Source: Pseudomonas fluorescens HK44 (GTDB lineage Bacteria > Pseudomonadota > Gammaproteobacteria > Pseudomonadales > Pseudomonadaceae). From it: 64,000 nucleotides of DNA. A program made the translations under genes and the position numbers. Position 1 is the first letter of the stretch. Every line of letters starts with the position of its first letter. The notes under the pieces were generated by a model that was given only the letters and a program-made list of their open reading frames with translations, was not told where the DNA came from and did not search any database. This document shows, one piece after another, positions 8,909 to 17,265 of this stretch. The stretch is from the NCBI RefSeq assembly GCF_000217955.3, contig NZ_AFOY02000027.1, positions 62,001 to 126,000 on the forward strand, written 5' to 3'.

Positions 8909-11232
8909 CAGCGTTTCTTCAACTGCTTGGCGTTGGCGAACAGCGACGCCATGGCGTTGTTGCCTGGAGCGGCTGCCGTGGTTTCTTTACGCGGTGCAGG
9001 GCTCGAAGACTGACGCGGTGCCGAACCTGGACGCGCGCCACGAGCGCCGTCGATCTTCTCGCCCGGGGTGTCGCTCATGCGCATCGACAGGCCAACGCGT
9101 TTGCGCGGGATGTCGACTTCCATGACCTTGACCTTGACCACGTCACCGGCTTTCACCGCTTCACGCGGATCCTTGATGAATTTCTCTGAAAGCGCGGAGA
9201 TATGCACCAAACCGTCCTGATGAACGCCGATATCGACGAAGGCGCCAAAGTTGGTCACGTTGGTCACCACGCCTTCGAGGATCATTCCCAGCTGCAAGTC
9301 CTTGAGGTCTTCCACGCCTTCCTGGAACTCGGCAGTCTTGAACTCCGGACGCGGGTCGCGGCCCGGCTTTTCCAGTTCTTGCAGGATGTCGGTGACCGTT
9401 GGCAGGCCGAAGGTTTCGTCGGTGTACTTCTTCGGATCGAGACGCTTGAGGAAAGCAGCGTCGCCAATCAGCGAGCGGATGTCGCGGTCGGTTTCAGCGG
9501 CGATGCGTTGCACCAGCGGGTAGGCTTCCGGGTGAACCGCAGACGAGTCCAGCGGGTTGTCACCGTTCATCACGCGCAGGAAGCCGGCGGCCTGTTCGAA
9601 GGTTTTTTCGCCGAGGCGGGCAACTTTCTTCAATGCCGCGCGGGTTTTGAACGCACCGTTTTCATCGCGGTGGGTCACGATGTTCTGCGCCAGGGTTGCG
9701 TTGAGGCCGGAGATGCGGGCCAGCAGCGCAACGGAGGCGGTGTTCACATCGACGCCGACGGCGTTCACGCAGTCCTCGACCACCGCGTCCAGGCCACGGG
9801 CCAGTTTCAGCTGCGACACGTCGTGCTGGTATTGGCCGACACCGATGGATTTCGGATCGATCTTCACCAGTTCGGCCAGCGGATCCTGCAGGCGCCGGGC
9901 AATCGACACCGCGCCACGGATCGACACGTCCAGGTCCGGGAATTCCTTGGAGGCCAGTTCCGAGGCCGAGTACACCGAAGCGCCGGCTTCGGAGACCATG
10001 ACCTTGGTCATTTTCATCGCCGGGTATTTTTTGATCAGGTCCGCGGCGAGCTTGTCGGTTTCACGGCTGGCGGTGCCGTTGCCGATGGCGATCAGGTCCA
10101 CTGAGTGCTTGGCGCACAGGGCCGCGAGCACGGCGATGGTCTGGTCCCACTTGTTGTGCGGTACGTGCGGGTAAACCGTGGCGTGATCCAGCAGCTTGCC
10201 GGTGGAATCGACCACCGCCACCTTGCAACCGGTGCGCAGGCCCGGGTCCAGACCCAGTGTGGCGCGTGGGCCAGCGGGCGCGGCCAGCAGCAAGTCGTGC
10301 AGGTTGTGCGCGAACACGTTGATCGCCTCGGTCTCGGCGCCGTCACGCAGCTCACCGAGCAGGTCGGTTTCCAGATGCGTGTAGAGCTTGACTTTCCAGG
10401 TCCAGCGCACCACTTCGCCGAGCCATTTGTCGGCCGGGCGGTTCTGGTTGGCGATGCCGAATTGCTGACCGATCATGCCTTCGCACGGGTGCATGGTGCC
10501 CGGCAGCTCGTCACCGACTTTCAGCGCGGAGCTGAGGATGCCTTCGTTGCGGCCACGGAAAATCGCCAGGGCGCGGTGCGACGGCATGCTTTTCAGCGGT
10601 TCGTCGTGTTCGAAATAGTCGCGGAACTTGGCGCCTTCTTCTTCCTTGCCGGCGATCACGCGGGCACTGAGGGTGGCTTCCTGCTTCAGGTAACTGCGCA
10701 GCTTTTCGAGCAGGTTGGCGTCTTCGGCGAAGCGTTCCATGAGGATGTACTTGGCGCCTTCGAGGGCCGCCTTCACGTCTGCCACGCCTTTTTCGGCGTT
10801 GACGAAGCGTGCGGCTTCGGTGTCTGGCGTCAGGTTCGGGTCGTTGAACAGGCTGTCGGCCAGTTCGCCGAGGCCGGCTTCCAGGGCGATCTGGCCCTTG
10901 GTGCGGCGTTTTTGCTTGTACGGCAGGTACAAATCTTCGAGGCGGGTCTTGGTGTCGGCGAGTTTGATATCGCGCTCGAGTTGCGGGGTCAGCTTGCCTT
11001 GCTCTTCGATGCTGGCAAGGATGCTGATGCGCCGTTCGTCGAGTTCTCGCAGGTAGCGCAGACGCTCTTCCAGATGACGCAATTGCGTGTCATCGAGGCT
11101 GCCGGTCACTTCTTTCCGGTAGCGGGCGATGAAGGGCACCGTGGAGCCTTCATCGAGTAGCGCGACGGCCGCTTCGACCTGTTGTGGGCGTACACCGAGT
11201 TCCTCGGCGATGCGGCTGTTGATGCTGTCCAT
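8908..11232 (-). CDS. tex: transcription accessory protein Tex, RNA-binding
   Basis: A 774-residue protein with the full Tex layout: N-terminal helical domain (SRIAEELGVRPQQVEAAVALL, STVPFIARYRKEVTG), YqgF-like RNase H-fold domain (GLDPGLRTGCKVAVVD), helix-hairpin-helix region (VNTASVALLARISGLNATLAQNIV), and a C-terminal S1 RNA-binding domain (GMILEGVVTNVTNFGAFVDIGVHQDGLVHIS). Tex binds RNA and affects transcription, antibiotic tolerance and virulence gene expression in several bacteria. The ATG at 11232 is preceded by AGGTGG and gives the family start (MDSINSRIAEEL); a start 42 bases upstream is not needed. The short C-terminal tail is rich in Ala, Pro and Lys. Confidence 0.96.
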   Translation of the reverse strand: MDSINSRIAEELGVRPQQVEAAVALLDEGSTVPFIARYRKEVTGSLDDTQLRHLEERLRYLRELDERRISILASIEEQGKLTPQLERDIKLADTKTRLEDLYLPYKQKRRTKGQIALEAGLGELADSLFNDPNLTPDTEAARFVNAEKGVADVKAALEGAKYILMERFAEDANLLEKLRSYLKQEATLSARVIAGKEEEGAKFRDYFEHDEPLKSMPSHRALAIFRGRNEGILSSALKVGDELPGTMHPCEGMIGQQFGIANQNRPADKWLGEVVRWTWKVKLYTHLETDLLGELRDGAETEAINVFAHNLHDLLLAAPAGPRATLGLDPGLRTGCKVAVVDSTGKLLDHATVYPHVPHNKWDQTIAVLAALCAKHSVDLIAIGNGTASRETDKLAADLIKKYPAMKMTKVMVSEAGASVYSASELASKEFPDLDVSIRGAVSIARRLQDPLAELVKIDPKSIGVGQYQHDVSQLKLARGLDAVVEDCVNAVGVDVNTASVALLARISGLNATLAQNIVTHRDENGAFKTRAALKKVARLGEKTFEQAAGFLRVMNGDNPLDSSAVHPEAYPLVQRIAAETDRDIRSLIGDAAFLKRLDPKKYTDETFGLPTVTDILQELEKPGRDPRPEFKTAEFQEGVEDLKDLQLGMILEGVVTNVTNFGAFVDIGVHQDGLVHISALSEKFIKDPREAVKAGDVVKVKVMEVDIPRKRVGLSMRMSDTPGEKIDGARGARPGSAPRQSSSPAPRKETTAAAPGNNAMASLFANAKQLKKR

Positions 11233-11593
11233 AAAACCACCTGACAAATTGTGAAAGCAGGCTCGCAGGCGCACGGAATAAGGCCCGGCGAGTCTGGTTG
11301 AGCGGCCTGGCCAGCGCCGCTACCTGGATCAAAAGGCATCCCGTTGACCCGTGGAATCGAACAATTACTGCCGGGCGATGAAAAATAAAAAGCCGCCACC
11401 GGCAGTAACGATCAGACGTTGCCCGACACAAAAGGCTGCGCATTATAACCGCCGTTCTGCCCGATGGGGGCATCGCGGGCTGTAGGCATAAAGGCCATGT
11501 CGCTGGCGGTAGAGGAAAAATCTGCTAACAATGCACACGGTGCGTATCACGGCAGCTACGCCATAATGCGCACCGAGATCAAAGGAGCATCCA
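11233..11593. other. intergenic region between divergent tex and ompR
   Basis: 361 bases with no convincing gene. A TATAAT hexamer on the minus strand (11442-11447) could be the -10 box for tex, leaving a leader of about 200 bases. CATAAT at 11562-11567 could serve ompR, whose AAAGGAG ribosome site follows. Clear -35 boxes were not identified. Confidence 0.4.
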
Positions 11594-12334
11594 ATGAGCA
11601 GCACTGCACACACTGCTGAAGGCGAAAAAATTCTTATCGTTGACGACGATCCGGGGCTCAGCAGCCTGCTGGAACGTTTTTTCGTCAGCAAGGGCTATCG
11701 TGCCCGCGCCGTACCGAACACCGAACAGATGGATCGCCTGCTGGCACGTGAAGTGTTCAACCTGGTCGTCCTCGACCTGATGCTGCCCGGCGAAGACGGC
11801 CTGACTGCCTGCCGCCGCTTGCGTGGCGCAAACAATCAGATCCCGATCATCATGCTCACCGCCAAGGGCGATGAGTTGAGCCGTATCAAAGGCCTGGAAC
11901 TGGGGGCCGACGATTACCTGGCCAAGCCGTTCAACCCGGACGAGCTGATGGCGCGTGTCAAAGCGGTCCTGCGTCGCCAGTCGGCTCCCGTGCCGGGCGC
12001 ACCGGGCAGCGAAGACGAAAGCGTGACCTTCGGTGATTACGAATTGTCGTTGGCGACTCGCGAACTCAAGCGCGGCGACGAAGTACACATGCTCACCACC
12101 GGTGAATTCGCGGTGCTCAAGGCGTTGGTGATGAATGCGCGTCAACCGCTGACCCGCGACAAGCTGATGAATCTGGCCCGTGGCCGCGAATGGGATGCCC
12201 TGGAGCGTTCCATCGACGTCCAGATCTCCCGCCTGCGCCGGATGATCGAGCCTGATCCGTCGAAACCACGCTACATTCAAACGGTCTGGGGCGTGGGTTA
12301 CGTGTTCGTTCCGGACGGCACCGCGACCAAGTGA
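11594..12334 (+). CDS. ompR: OmpR-family response regulator (AmgR-like)
   Basis: A 246-residue two-component regulator. The receiver domain (residues about 10-125) has the acidic pair in ILIVDDDPGLSSLL, the phosphorylated Asp in LVVLDLMLPGEDG, the conserved Thr in IIMLTAKGDE and Lys in DDYLAKPF. The winged-helix DNA-binding domain (about 145-240) ends with RYIQTVWGVGYVFVPDG. It pairs with the sensor kinase immediately downstream. In P. aeruginosa the same locus, next to tex and rimK, encodes AmgRS, which responds to membrane stress caused by aminoglycosides; this role is inferred from gene order. Confidence 0.93.
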   Translation: MSSTAHTAEGEKILIVDDDPGLSSLLERFFVSKGYRARAVPNTEQMDRLLAREVFNLVVLDLMLPGEDGLTACRRLRGANNQIPIIMLTAKGDELSRIKGLELGADDYLAKPFNPDELMARVKAVLRRQSAPVPGAPGSEDESVTFGDYELSLATRELKRGDEVHMLTTGEFAVLKALVMNARQPLTRDKLMNLARGREWDALERSIDVQISRLRRMIEPDPSKPRYIQTVWGVGYVFVPDGTATK

Positions 12335-12356
12335 TCGGTGATTTGTAGGAGCGGGT

Positions 12357-12382
12357 CAGCCGGGTAACGTGTCACCCGGCTG
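12357..12382 (+). promoter_or_regulatory. hairpin between ompR and envZ
   Basis: CAGCCGGGT and ACCCGGCTG are separated by eight bases inside the 108-base gap between the two genes. It is followed by a second GAGCTTGGCTCGCTC-like palindrome. There is no T-run. It could uncouple or stabilise parts of the shared transcript, altering the regulator-to-sensor ratio. Confidence 0.55.
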
Positions 12383-12442
12383 ATTCGCGATCCGCAATTC
12401 TGCGAGCTTGGCTCGCTCCTGCAAAGTATGTAGCGGTTGTCT

Positions 12443-13756
12443 ATGAAAACCCCCGTGTGGTTCCCCCAAAGTTTCTTCTCTCGCACGCTCTGGCTGGTGC
12501 TGATCGTCGTGCTGTTTTCCAAGGCGCTGACCCTGGTTTATCTGTTGATGAACGAAGACGTGCTGGTGGACCGCCAATACAGCCACGGTGTCGCGCTGAC
12601 CTTGCGTGCCTACTGGGCAGCGGACGAAGAAAACCGGGCGAAGATTGCCGATGCCGCGACACTGATTCGTGTGGTGGGCGCCGGTGTTCCCGAGGGTGAA
12701 CAGCATTGGCCCTACAGCGAAATCTACCAACGACAGATGCGGGACGAACTGGGTGCCGACACCGAAGTGCGATTGCGCATGCACGCACCGCCGGCGCTCT
12801 GGGTTCGGGCCCCGAGCCTGGGTGACGGCTGGTTGAAAGTACCGCTGTACCCGCATCCGTTGCGTGGCCAGAAAATCTGGAACGTACTCGGCTGGTTTCT
12901 CGCCATTGGCTTGTTATCCACCGCGTCGGCGTGGATTTTCGTCAGCCAGCTCAACCAGCCGCTCAAACGGCTGGTGGATGCCGCCCGGCAACTGGGCCAG
13001 GGGCGCAGCGTGCGCCTGCCGATCAGCGACACGCCGAGTGAAATGACCGAGGTCTATCGGGCGTTCAACCAGATGGCGGAAGACGTTGAACAGGCCGGCC
13101 GCGAGCGTGAATTGATGCTCGCCGGGGTTTCACACGACCTGCGCACGCCGCTGACCCGCTTGCGTCTGTCGCTGGAGCTGATGGGCAACCACAGCGACCT
13201 GAGTGACGACATGGTGCGTGACATCGAAGACATGGACGCGATTCTCGACCAGTTCCTGGCATTCATTCGCGATGGTCGGGATGAGTCGGTCGAGGAGGTC
13301 GACCTGAGTGATCTGGTGCGCGAAGTGGCGGCGCCTTACAACCAGAACGAGGAGCGGGTGCGCTTGCGCCTGGAGCCGATTCAGCCGTTCCCGTTGCGCC
13401 GGGTATCGATGAAACGCCTCTTGAACAACCTGATCGGTAACGCCTTGCATCACGCTGGCAGCGGCGTTGAGGTGGCGGCGTATGTTTCGGGTGACGTCAG
13501 CGCGCCGTACGTGGTGCTGAGCGTCATGGACCGTGGCGCCGGGATCGATCCGTCAGAGCTGGAAGCGATCTTCAACCCCTTCACCCGTGGCGACCGCGCG
13601 CGGGGCGGCAAGGGCACCGGACTGGGGCTGGCCATCGTCAAGCGGATTGCTTCGATGCATGGCGGTAATGTTGAACTGCGCAATCGTTCGGGTGGCGGGT
13701 TGGAAGCTCGGGTGCGGTTGCCGCTTGGTTTGATGTTGCCGAGAGATGCGGTTTAA
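12443..13756 (+). CDS. envZ: EnvZ-type sensor histidine kinase (AmgS-like)
   Basis: A 437-residue inner-membrane kinase. The first helix is LWLVLIVVLFSKALTLVYLLM (about 14-34), then a periplasmic domain of about 115 residues, a second helix WFLAIGLLSTASAWIFV, a HAMP linker, the dimerisation/phosphorylation motif GVSHDLRTPLTRLRL with the phosphorylated His, and a catalytic domain with N box NNLIGNALHHA, G1 DRGAGIDP and G2 GKGTGLGLAIVKRI. The start is the ATG at 12443; TTG at 12437 is in frame but less likely. It is the partner of the preceding regulator. Confidence 0.93.
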   Translation: MKTPVWFPQSFFSRTLWLVLIVVLFSKALTLVYLLMNEDVLVDRQYSHGVALTLRAYWAADEENRAKIADAATLIRVVGAGVPEGEQHWPYSEIYQRQMRDELGADTEVRLRMHAPPALWVRAPSLGDGWLKVPLYPHPLRGQKIWNVLGWFLAIGLLSTASAWIFVSQLNQPLKRLVDAARQLGQGRSVRLPISDTPSEMTEVYRAFNQMAEDVEQAGRERELMLAGVSHDLRTPLTRLRLSLELMGNHSDLSDDMVRDIEDMDAILDQFLAFIRDGRDESVEEVDLSDLVREVAAPYNQNEERVRLRLEPIQPFPLRRVSMKRLLNNLIGNALHHAGSGVEVAAYVSGDVSAPYVVLSVMDRGAGIDPSELEAIFNPFTRGDRARGGKGTGLGLAIVKRIASMHGGNVELRNRSGGGLEARVRLPLGLMLPRDAV

Positions 13757-13774
13757 TCGCTGAAGGTGACCATT

Positions 13775-13906
13775 GTGGCGAGGGAGCTTGCTCCCGTTCG
13801 GCTGCTCAGCAGCCGCAAAACCAGACAACCGTGTTTTGACTGAAAGCACGCGGTTGCTGGGATGGGGAGTCCTTCGGCCTCCAGCGGGAGCAAGCTCCCT
13901 CGCCAC
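13775..13906. repeat. paired inverted intergenic repeat, copy B
   Basis: Same outer arms as the other doublets (GTGGCGAGGGAGCTTGCTCC and its complement), enclosing about 90 bases with CGGCTGCTCAGCAGCCG. It lies between the convergent ends of envZ and rimK. Confidence 0.85.
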
Positions 13907-13924
13907 CATGGGACTGGCCGAGCG

Positions 13925-14830
13925 TTAGCCTTTCCCCTTGGTCCGCGTCATATTCGGCCCGCCGTTCTTCTCGATGTGCTCAATGATGATCCCCGCCACG
14001 TCCTTGCTGGTGGTGGTTTCGATCCCTTCCAGACCCGGCGACGAGTTCACTTCCATCACCAGCGGTCCGTGGTTGGAGCGCAGGATATCCACGCCCGCCA
14101 CGCTCAGGCCCATGACCTTGGCTGCACGCAGGGCGGTCATGCGCTCTTCGGGGGTGATCTTGATCAGGCTGGCGCTGCCGCCACGGTGCAGGTTGGAGCG
14201 GAACTCGCCGGGCTTGGCCTGACGCTTCATCGCGGCGATCACCTTGTCGCCGACCACGAAGCAGCGAATGTCCGCGCCGCCGGCTTCCTTGATGTATTCC
14301 TGAACCATGATGTTCTGCTTGAGGCCCATGAACGCCTCGATCACCGACTCTGCCGCCGTCGCCGTTTCACACATCACCACACCGATGCCCTGGGTGCCTT
14401 CCAGCACCTTGATCACCAACGGTGCGCCATTGACCATTTCGATCAGATCGGGAATGTCGTCCGGCGAGTGAGCAAAACCGGTGACCGGCAAACCGATACC
14501 GCGACGTGAAAGCAGCTGCAGCGAGCGCAGTTTGTCCCGCGAGCGGGCGATGGCCACCGACTCGTTGAGCGGGAACACGCCCATCATTTCGAACTGGCGC
14601 AACACCGCGCAGCCATAAAAAGTCACCGAGGCGCCAATCCGCGGGATCACAGCGTCAAAACCTTCCAGCGGCTTGCCGCGGTAGTGGATCTGCGGCTTAT
14701 GACTGGCAATGTTCATATAGGCGCGCAGGGTATCGATCACCACCATCTCATGGCCGCGTTCGATGCCGGCTTCAACCAAACGACGAGTGGAATACAGACG
14801 CGGGTTCCGCGACAGCACAGCGATCTTCAT
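13925..14830 (-). CDS. rimK: ribosomal protein S6 glutamate ligase
   Basis: A 301-residue ATP-grasp ligase that adds glutamates to the C-terminus of ribosomal protein S6, changing ribosome abundance and function; in P. fluorescens RimK has been linked to motility and root colonisation. The ATP-grasp core is visible: SRDKLRSLQLLSRRGIGLP, VIKVLEGTQGIGVV, QEYIKEAGGADIRCFVVGD and metal-binding VMEVNSSPGLEGIE near residue 260. The C-terminal tail (MTRTKGKG) is basic. Its ATG overlaps the rimB stop by four bases, so the two proteins are translationally coupled. Confidence 0.95.
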   Translation of the reverse strand: MKIAVLSRNPRLYSTRRLVEAGIERGHEMVVIDTLRAYMNIASHKPQIHYRGKPLEGFDAVIPRIGASVTFYGCAVLRQFEMMGVFPLNESVAIARSRDKLRSLQLLSRRGIGLPVTGFAHSPDDIPDLIEMVNGAPLVIKVLEGTQGIGVVMCETATAAESVIEAFMGLKQNIMVQEYIKEAGGADIRCFVVGDKVIAAMKRQAKPGEFRSNLHRGGSASLIKITPEERMTALRAAKVMGLSVAGVDILRSNHGPLVMEVNSSPGLEGIETTTSKDVAGIIIEHIEKNGGPNMTRTKGKG

Positions 14831-15309
14831 GCAACACCTGTGGAAGAGATAGTGGACACCGGAAACACCGGCTTGTCTTGAACGTATTTAATGCCTGGAT
14901 TGACCACCAACTGGCCGTCGATCAGGGCTTTGGAACCGAGTAACAGGCGATAACGCATTGACTTGCGGCAGGCGAGCGTGAACTGCACTCGCCAAACCCG
15001 ATCGCCGAGCGCCAGGGTGGTGCTGATCACGTAACGCACCTGTGCTTGGCCGTTGGAGCTTTTAATGGTTTTCATCGTCACCAGCGGCGCTTCACAGCGG
15101 CGGTGACGCAACTGCACCACCGTGCCCAGGTGCGCGTTGAAACGCACCCACGTTTCCCCGTCGCGCTCAAACGGTTCGATTTCGGTGGCATGCAGGCTGG
15201 AGGTGCTGGCGCCGGTATCGATCTTCGCCCGCAGGCCCGCGACTCCCAAATCAGGGAGCGCCACCCACTCGCGCAGACCCACAACGGTCAAATGGTCAAA
15301 TGTCTTCAA
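14827..15309 (-). CDS. rimB: RimK-associated retropepsin-like Zn protease family protein
   Basis: A 160-residue protein of the ATP-dependent zinc protease family (PF05618 type) that accompanies RimK. The aspartic-protease-like motif AKIDTGASTSSLHA sits near residue 30, and the C-terminal part has RYRLLLGSKALIDGQLVVNPG. In P. fluorescens SBW25 a RimB protein is reported to act on poly-glutamated S6. The start is a TTG at 15309 because no in-frame ATG lies upstream and the peptide begins as in relatives (MKTFDHLTVVGLREWV). An obvious ribosome site is not present. No separate small rimA gene could be found in the 219 bases upstream. Confidence 0.85.
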   Translation of the reverse strand: MKTFDHLTVVGLREWVALPDLGVAGLRAKIDTGASTSSLHATEIEPFERDGETWVRFNAHLGTVVQLRHRRCEAPLVTMKTIKSSNGQAQVRYVISTTLALGDRVWRVQFTLACRKSMRYRLLLGSKALIDGQLVVNPGIKYVQDKPVFPVSTISSTGVA

Positions 15310-15528
15310 ATGTGCTCAACCGGTGAGGAACCGTTCGCACCGCAAAGCGGCCGAATTTGCGGTATTCACGCAGAATAAAGGTTAAAAGGCGACAGATATC
15401 TACGGCCCGGATTCTCGGCTGCCGAGCGAGGCCCGAAAGCGTCGCGCATTGTATGCTGAACCGGTGAAATTCATGGCACGACAGAAACGGTAGTACAGTT
15501 CAGAAATATTTCAGAATGAGGAAAACCC

Positions 15529-15933
15529 ATGGCACAAAAAAACGAAGAGGACGACAAAGTCCGTCTCGATAAGTGGTTGTGGGCGGCGCGCTTCTACAAA
15601 ACCCGTGCGCTGGCCAAAGCAGCGATTGAGAGTGGCAAGGTGCATTGCCGGGGTGAGCGCTGCAAGCCGGGCAAAGAGCCGAGGGTTGGTGACGAGTTTC
15701 AGATTCGCGCCGGTTTCGATGAGCGCACCGTGGTGGTCCAGGCACTTTCGATCGTCCGTCGTGGCGCCCCCGAGGCACAGACGTTGTACGTTGAGACCGA
15801 AGCCAGCATCGCCAAACGCGAAAACGCCGCAGCCCTGCGCAAAGCCGGCGCCCTGGGCGTCAGCACCGACGGTAAACCGAGCAAGAAACAGCGCCGGGAC
15901 CTGTTCAAGTTTCATGGCAGCAGCGCGGAGTGA
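15529..15933 (+). CDS. hslR: ribosome-associated heat-shock protein Hsp15
   Basis: A 134-residue S4-domain protein. The RNA-binding motif VRLDKWLWAARFYKTRALAKAAIESGKV lies at residues 11-38, followed by the second S4 strand and a basic C-terminal tail (GKPSKKQRRDLFKFH). Hsp15 binds free 50S subunits carrying a nascent chain and helps to recycle stalled ribosomes after heat shock. The ATG follows an ATGAGGAAA-like site. It precedes hslO (Hsp33), as in other gamma-proteobacteria. Confidence 0.93.
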   Translation: MAQKNEEDDKVRLDKWLWAARFYKTRALAKAAIESGKVHCRGERCKPGKEPRVGDEFQIRAGFDERTVVVQALSIVRRGAPEAQTLYVETEASIAKRENAAALRKAGALGVSTDGKPSKKQRRDLFKFHGSSAE

Positions 15934-15942
15934 GAGGTGATC

Positions 15943-15991
15943 GTTCCCCACGCTCTGCGTGGGAATGCCGCCACGGACGCTCCGCGTCCGC
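15943..15991. repeat. double palindrome of the GTTCCCACGCTCTGCGTGGGAA type
   Basis: Two adjacent hairpins, GTTCCCCACGC..GCGTGGGAA and GGACGC..GCGTCC, lie just after hslR. This is a widespread Pseudomonas intergenic palindrome. There is no T-run, so it is not called as a terminator. Confidence 0.6.
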
Positions 15992-16183
15992 TTTAAAAAA
16001 CCGATAGTACTAACGGGACTAAACCACCCAGCGTCCCTATGCCGCTGTTCGACCTTGCTTGGAACAAACCCGGATTGTTCATAAAATGCCTGTCATGGCC
16101 AATATTAATGCACCAGAACGGTGCGCAAGGCGCGACTCTCAGCCCTTGTCATCCTTTAGTCTTCACTTCAGATACCCAGACCT

Positions 16184-17086
16184 ATGACTGATCTACCGGA
16201 TACCGACTACACCCAACGCTTCATCTTCGATGACAGCGACGCCCGCGGCGAGCTGGTTGCGTTGGAGCGTAGCTATGCCGAAGTCCTCGCCAAACACCCC
16301 TATCCGGAGCCGGTCGCGCAACTGCTCGGCGAACTGATGGCGGCTGCGGCGTTGCTGGTCGGCACCTTGAAATTCGATGGTTTGCTGATCCTGCAGGCGC
16401 GTTCCGAAGGCCCGGTGTCGCTGCTGATGATCGAGTGCTCCAGCGAGCGTGAAATCCGTGGTCTGGCCCGTTATGACGCAGACCTGATCGCCGCCGACGC
16501 GACCTTGGCCGACATGATGCCCAACGGCATGCTGGCGCTCACCGTCGACCCGACCCAGGGCCAGCGTTATCAGGGCATCGTCGACCTCGACGGTGCGACC
16601 CTGGCAGACTGCTTCACCAACTATTTCGTCATGTCCCAGCAAGTCGGCACCCGCTTCTGGCTGCACGCCGATGGCCGTCGCGCCCGTGGTCTGCTGCTGC
16701 AACAACTGCCGGCCGACCGCCTGAAAGACGAAGAAGACCGCGCCGCCAGCTGGCAGCACATCACCGCGCTGGGCAGCACCCTGACCGCCGATGAACTGCT
16801 GAGTCTGGACAACGAAACCATCTTGCATCGTCTCTACCACGAAGAGCAGGTGCGCCTGTTTGACGTGCAGAAACTACGCTTCCGTTGCAGCTGCTCGCGT
16901 GAGCGTTCGGGCAATGCGCTGGTCAGCCTGGGTCAGGAAGATGCTCAGGCGCTGGTCATCGAACACGGTGGACACATCGAGATCGACTGCCAGTTCTGCA
17001 ACCAGCGCTACCTGTTCGATGCGGCCGATATCACCCAATTGTTCGCCGGAGCGGGTGTCGATACGCCGTCAGATACCCGTCACTAA
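16184..17086 (+). CDS. hslO: redox-regulated molecular chaperone Hsp33
   Basis: A 300-residue cytoplasmic holdase activated by oxidation. The N-terminal domain (about residues 8-180) includes LLGELMAAAALLVGTLKFDGLLILQ and GLARY. The C-terminal redox switch has four cysteines in the order CSC then CQFC (residues about 232-270), which bind zinc when reduced and form disulfides under oxidative heat stress. The N-terminus MTDLPDTDYTQRFIFDDSDARGEL is the family's usual start. It is followed by pckA, as in P. aeruginosa. Confidence 0.95.
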   Translation: MTDLPDTDYTQRFIFDDSDARGELVALERSYAEVLAKHPYPEPVAQLLGELMAAAALLVGTLKFDGLLILQARSEGPVSLLMIECSSEREIRGLARYDADLIAADATLADMMPNGMLALTVDPTQGQRYQGIVDLDGATLADCFTNYFVMSQQVGTRFWLHADGRRARGLLLQQLPADRLKDEEDRAASWQHITALGSTLTADELLSLDNETILHRLYHEEQVRLFDVQKLRFRCSCSRERSGNALVSLGQEDAQALVIEHGGHIEIDCQFCNQRYLFDAADITQLFAGAGVDTPSDTRH

Positions 17087-17265
17087 AACGCTTCAGTGCA
17101 GGTAAATTCACTGGTAAACGCCGGAATAACGCCGTCCTGACGGGAGGGCCCTACTATTTTTGGGCTTTTCTGGCATAATCCGGCCCACTTTTTTCGCGGT
17201 AGTAGTGCACAACTTTCTACTACAAAACGTTTGGAGCACTCGGCCACTGGCCGACGGGGAACCTC

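Noticed and set aside
12335..12442. Terminator between ompR and envZ
   Set aside because: The hairpin lacks a T-run, and the pair is expected to be co-transcribed.
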